Below are positions 60,501-64,000 of a stretch of 64,000 nucleotides of DNA, piece by piece. Below the pieces are notes generated by a model that was given only the letters and a program-made list of their open reading frames with translations, was not told where the DNA came from and made no database searches. Numbering within the stretch: position 1 is the stretch's first letter; each line of letters opens with the position of its first letter. The translations under genes were made by a program, and so were the position numbers. This DNA comes from Musa acuminata AAA Group (Eukaryota; Streptophyta; Magnoliopsida; Zingiberales; Musaceae). The stretch is from positions 31,153,001-31,217,000 of the forward strand of contig NC_088337.1 of NCBI RefSeq assembly GCF_036884655.1. The letters run 5' to 3'.

Positions 60501-62911
60501 TAATGTGGCATTTTCAAAGAAGACCATGTTTAAGGGTACAATTGCAGAATTTTTTATTGATTTCTGTTAACTAGATGTGTTTTATTGGAGCATGCTCAAG
60601 GGTATGTTAAGTGTTGATTTATTCATGATAAAATGTAAAGTTGATGTGGTAGATAAACTTGAGGTTGTACTATGAGCATCATTACCAGCACAACTGCAAT
60701 GTTAGATCCTATATCATGTTAATTTACCCTATCATCAAACTTACTGATGCTAAAGATCACGTGCCACCACTATTTTTCGTCATGGAATCATTTTCCTTAA
60801 GTTCTCCATTTAGGGTTCATACATAAAGTCCTTGTCGAAACTTTTGATGGAGTGCGGCCTTTGGATTTCAAGGTTGGTCACATGTGCATGATGTTGAAGC
60901 ATTTAGTTCTCTTCATTTGATGTGCAGCTATATGGGTGGTTCTTGTCAAAAATATGAAGCAATTTAGTACCTTCTAGGGAATTTATCATTTTGCAAATGG
61001 CAAAACTCATCCTAATATATACAACAGCTGCTTGTGTTCCACTATATTCTCATTGGGGCATACAGGAAGAGAGAAATTTCTGCATCAATTTTTTGTAGAC
61101 ATCAGGCCTTGAGGTCTGAACTACTTACCGTCGGTCACAATTGATGCTAAAATATCTATTCCCTGATCATTTGCTCCTATTTATTTTTCCTACTTATCAA
61201 GCATTTAACTGTTAAGACATATATAACCTTTTAAGAATGACTTTACAGGGAAAATTGAGCAATCAACTAGGGAGGAGTGTAAAGAAGTTTACGCTACTTG
61301 GATAAGCATCGTATGTGTCAAATGATGAAACTTACCTTTCTCATGTTTTCCATGCTAAATTTTGGAAGGAAATTACTGATTTTTAATATTGACATCATTA
61401 CATGTTCTAGGCTCATGAAACGTTAAAGGAAAAGAATATTGGACAATTGAAAGGTTTGTGTTCTATATCTTTCAAGATAGATATATTTTTTAAACTATTC
61501 GTTGGCAATATATTAGCTACAATTGGTTGATATATTCCTTCTTGTAATTACGGGTATCTTTTATGATGATAATAGCAGGACTAGCAGAGCAGGATGCAAC
61601 AATGGTTCATGAGAACAACAGTGAATTAGGAAGTCCCCCAAAGCTTGAAGGGTCAACACAAAATTCAACATTAAATTCTACATATCTTTCAAGGAACATC
61701 CATGATATAACAAACTGTAATTCAGGGATTGACAATCACATGAAAGAGAAGTCTCAACTATTTTCACCTCTGATGAGTATATTTAGAGAACCATGGGCAA
61801 CCTTCTGTTCACATATGAAGGCACAAAGTCTGCTAGCTATGATTTTAGCTGTGGCATTTATTATCTTTATCCTAATGCAGGCAAGTTCTTTGCTTCTTTT
61901 TGTGGTCCTTATACTGCATAGAGTTAAACATTCTCATGGAACATGAATGATATCTTTTGTCGTGATTTAATGCACTAGAAGTTATGAAGAGTTTAATCCT
62001 ATGTCTCAGCATCATCAAGCCAACTTAGAGGACATTATTTAAGAGGAAATTATGGAGGATAAGCATTTCCTCAAATATGAGTTACGCATTCCTAGGCAAA
62101 TCAGAATAGTTGGATGCCATTCTCTGATAAGAACAATAAACTCTTGTTATAACAAGATATTGCTGTACTTTGTGAGACTGAGACATTGTATCACAGATGT
62201 TTTTTATTTGAATAATTAAACTGATTGCTTTTAAAAAATTTGGTAGAGTTCTCGGTGACAGCGAGAAAACATTTTATGGCAATCTGACAAACAACAATAG
62301 CAAAAACGGACATGAAAAATTATGTTTGCTGCAATCACATTTAAGCCTTTGTTTATAATAAACGAATCAATGCTTGACAATGGAAGAATGAACTGAATGA
62401 TATCATGATTTTGATGTCTGTGCAGAAGTTGGTGCCAAGTCTGGGTATTATGAGCTTCAGTTTATATAAAAAAATTATTTTGAAAATTTCTTTTGACAAC
62501 AACTATTATTTGTCTGAGTTGCCACTAAGTTATCCTTATTTGATGATTTTTTTTTTCTGAACTGCATGTAACTTGTATATTTACTTGGAATGTGCTGTTC
62601 TACAATGAGTTTTGGGAGTATAAGCAATTGAATATGTTCTATAGTTTGCAAATCGATTGATTCTGCTGCGTCTTTGGCTCTTTGGTTGTTTGCAGTTAAG
62701 CATCATTCTTCTTCTAGCTAGAGTTCCTGAGGTGCATCTGGTAACTCGTGGAAATTATAATATGGAGAACGTAGAGTGGTTAGAGAAGCGCTTTAACTAC
62801 CTCAAGGAAGAAATGCTTATGGTGGAATCTCGACTGGAGCGGATGCGTCATGAATATGCCTTGTTGAAGTCTTATCTGCAGAGTCTTGAACAGCTGAGGG
62901 CCAAATCATGA
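42526..62911 (+). CDS. VAD1: VAD1-type GRAM and VASt domain membrane protein
   Basis: Resembles Arabidopsis VASCULAR ASSOCIATED DEATH 1, a negative regulator of cell death. The VASt/StART-like fold is shared with sterol-carrying Lam/GRAMD1 proteins of membrane contact sites. Eighteen exons: 42526-42669, 42775-42831, 43725-43775, 44028-44093, 45212-45307, 45482-45571, 47352-47452, 47535-47710, 47925-47965, 48052-48139, 48241-48327, 48455-48509, 57797-57863, 60439-60535, 61249-61310, 61411-61453, 61579-61880 and 62696-62911. The frame closes at 612 aa. Low-complexity N-terminus (1-48); GRAM domain about 49-165 (STRSEEYRFLFRL, GHMYLFTHHICFYSNIFGFE, GSFLTRDEAYRLI). VASt domain is about 261-440 (VPEHFAIVAESKFPLLVEDF, CTSWHRHEQFGYTRNVSFLH). 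Membrane segment 525-549 and a C-terminal coiled coil 566-612 follow. Intron 17 uses a GC donor. Intron 12 (48510-57796) carries an LTR element in sense orientation. Confidence 0.93.
48510..50781. other. VAD1 intron 12, part before copy B
   Basis: Non-coding. The stretch about 48660-49450 differs in composition from ordinary intron and reads like transposon debris, but I could not define its ends. About 50130-50430 contains two diverged copies of a segment ending AAACC-GGTT then CCTTTAATAG, about 180 bp apart. No frame here is supported as a gene. Confidence 0.45.
50782..51188 (+). repeat. Left LTR of copy B, shortened
   Basis: 407 bp. Relative to the right LTR it lacks 38 bp after CATGTAGAGGACG; the missing block lies between two GGCCG direct repeats. 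Confidence 0.9.
51191..51202 (+). other. Primer binding site of copy B (tRNA-iMet)
   Basis: TGGTATCAGAGC, 2 bp inside the left LTR, identical to copy A. Confidence 0.92.
54853..54864 (+). other. Polypurine tract of copy B
   Basis: AGTGGGGGAGAA directly before the right LTR, identical to copy A. Confidence 0.85.
54865..55309 (+). repeat. Right LTR of copy B
   Basis: 445 bp; ends GTCCGTTACA, one substitution from the canonical GTCCGTGACA. Carries the conserved AATAAA. Confidence 0.9.
55310..55385. repeat. Right half of a GTACCG-rich element split by copy B
   Basis: Words such as GATCGGTATGGG, GTACTGATCCG and GGTACATTGGTACACC. The matching left half lies at about 50755-50781 (ACTATACCGTACCGATC). 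Without copy B the junction reads ACCGATCGGT, a palindrome. Confidence 0.55.
55386..56690. other. VAD1 intron 12, part after copy B
   Basis: Ordinary AT-rich intron sequence; no gene or defined element recognised. Confidence 0.55.
56692..56868. repeat. GTACCG-rich MITE-like element
   Basis: About 177 bp, dense in TACCG and CGGTA words on both strands. The ends form short inverted repeats: ATTCGCCTTACCG at the left, and GTTCGCCATATCG as the reverse complement of the right end. Same sequence style as the DNA flanking copy B. No coding content. Confidence 0.55.
57864..60438. other. VAD1 intron 13
   Basis: 2.6-kb AT-rich intron. The frames at 59091-59607 and 59794-59979 show no domains. Nothing else recognised. 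Confidence 0.6.
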
Positions 62912-64000
62912 ATACAAATTAGGGATATGGAGCGGCACCTCAAATTAACCTCTTAACTTGTAAGTTTTCATCATTCTAGGCATTACTGAGCATGAATTTG
63001 CTAGGTTGAGTGCCTGCCCAAACTTGAGTTTTTCACGACTTAGATGCTCTTCTTCAACGTAATCATTATTTTCATTTCGTTGGGCTGTTTTATGCCATAA
63101 AGAACAATGTAGAGCAAATTTAGTGTTGTTTAGAGCAGTTCCCAGTTTTCACTTGCATTCATTTGCGTTCAGGAAAAAGGTCATGTGCTTCTTTCCGTGA
63201 ACCCCTGTTGTGGCAGAACCATGCGCCTTATGATGCCCTTGTTTTTATTACAATCCCTTTCTGCAGCAATTTTCTTATTCGTTCAGGTGTCTTATTTTGT
63301 TGGTTTATTTCTGACATTTGCCCACATGTTCTGGCCCCAGGTTCATCTGGTAGCATTAGGTGACATCGGATTCTAATTTCCTGTTTTTCCGGGTATAAAA
63401 ATAACTACAGGTATCAAGTCCAAGGTTCTGTAAGACATTTTACTTGTACCCTTGTATAGTTGACTGGAATAACAAGTTTGTTCGTCAAAACTCGAGGCAC
63501 TTAATTTTTTTCGTAGGCTCTCGATGTTAACCCTATCTATTGCTAATGAGGCTCCGTGACTTATCTGCTTCCATCCCTGTAGTATATATTGATGAGAATT
63601 ATGGGTTCTTTAACAGCAAGTATCTGTTAGTGGCTGTTTCAGCTGATAACTTCATCCGATTTGCATTGGAATATATTGCTGCATCTGGATGTTGTGTTGG
63701 TGAAATATCTGAAACTTCATTTAGTTATTACATTCTAGTTCAAAATAAGCATTCCACCAGGAAAGGTAGACTTGTATCGATGGATGCGTAACGAGCTTGA
63801 AATGTCGAAAATTTCTTCCATGGTCTCAATTACCAGTTAACATAAGACTCTGTTATGTCCAAATGATACTTATAAAAAGAATAAAAATTATATGGTTAGA
63901 ACACCTTTGTATCCTATGCTGATTTAAGTTACAACAAGCAGCCGAACAAGAACTAGATTGTGTGATTCGATTTGCCAAGGTATATTTGGGTTTTAGCTTC
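62912..64000. other. VAD1 3' flank
   Basis: Contains the VAD1 3' UTR at its start. Hydrophobic short frames at 63163-63376 and a frame at 63540-63791 have no recognisable domain and are not called. Confidence 0.5.

Noticed and set aside
63185..63376. Possible duplicate of the VAD1 last exon (QVHLVALG against EVHLVTRG)
   Set aside because: Similarity is limited to about 13 bases and the rest of the frame is unrelated.

Overview
This is plant nuclear DNA, most likely from a commelinid monocot; Musa or another Zingiberales genome is my best guess. The evidence is large multi-intron genes, monocot-style GC-rich exons (expansin, NPF and DUF1685 genes) set in AT-rich spacers, long GA/CT and AT microsatellites, and plant LTR-retrotransposon debris. 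The species name is an inference. Exon models below were built by hand from splice signals and protein-family conservation; each closes exactly in frame.

Genes, left to right. (1) An alpha-expansin on the minus strand (1909-2826, 3 exons, 250 aa). (2) A POLTERGEIST-type protein phosphatase 2C on the minus strand (5255-11038, 4 exons, 956 aa). (3) A repeat-rich stretch (about 17.5-26.3 kb) holding an old inverted solo LTR, a complete non-coding LTR element (copy A), AT arrays and a ~320-bp tandem repeat. (4) An NRT1/PTR (NPF) transporter on the plus strand (27115-29146, 5 exons, 576 aa). (5) A DUF1685 protein on the minus strand (29653-30326, 2 exons, 175 aa). (6) A decayed rubredoxin-like chloroplast protein pseudogene on the plus strand (31142-about 31790). 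(7) A UCH3/UCHL3-type deubiquitinase on the minus strand (32280-40253, 9 exons, 235 aa) with a MITE-like element in intron 7. (8) A VAD1-type GRAM-VASt membrane protein on the plus strand (42526-62911, 18 exons, 612 aa). Its intron 12 is about 9.3 kb because it holds a second copy (copy B) of the non-coding LTR element.

The genes do not form a pathway; this is an ordinary eukaryotic gene neighbourhood covering cell wall loosening, receptor/stem-cell phosphatase signalling, small-molecule transport, ubiquitin recycling and lipid-linked cell-death control. The most notable content is the LTR element family. Two ~4.5-kb copies carry 445-447-bp LTRs (one shortened to 407 bp), an initiator-Met tRNA primer site, a polypurine tract and a ~3.68-kb interior with no recognisable gag-pol (LARD-like). 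All inspected insertions show 4-bp palindromic target duplications (GTAC or GATC). Copy A sits exactly on the GTAC duplication of an older inverted solo LTR. I found no convincing wholly new system.
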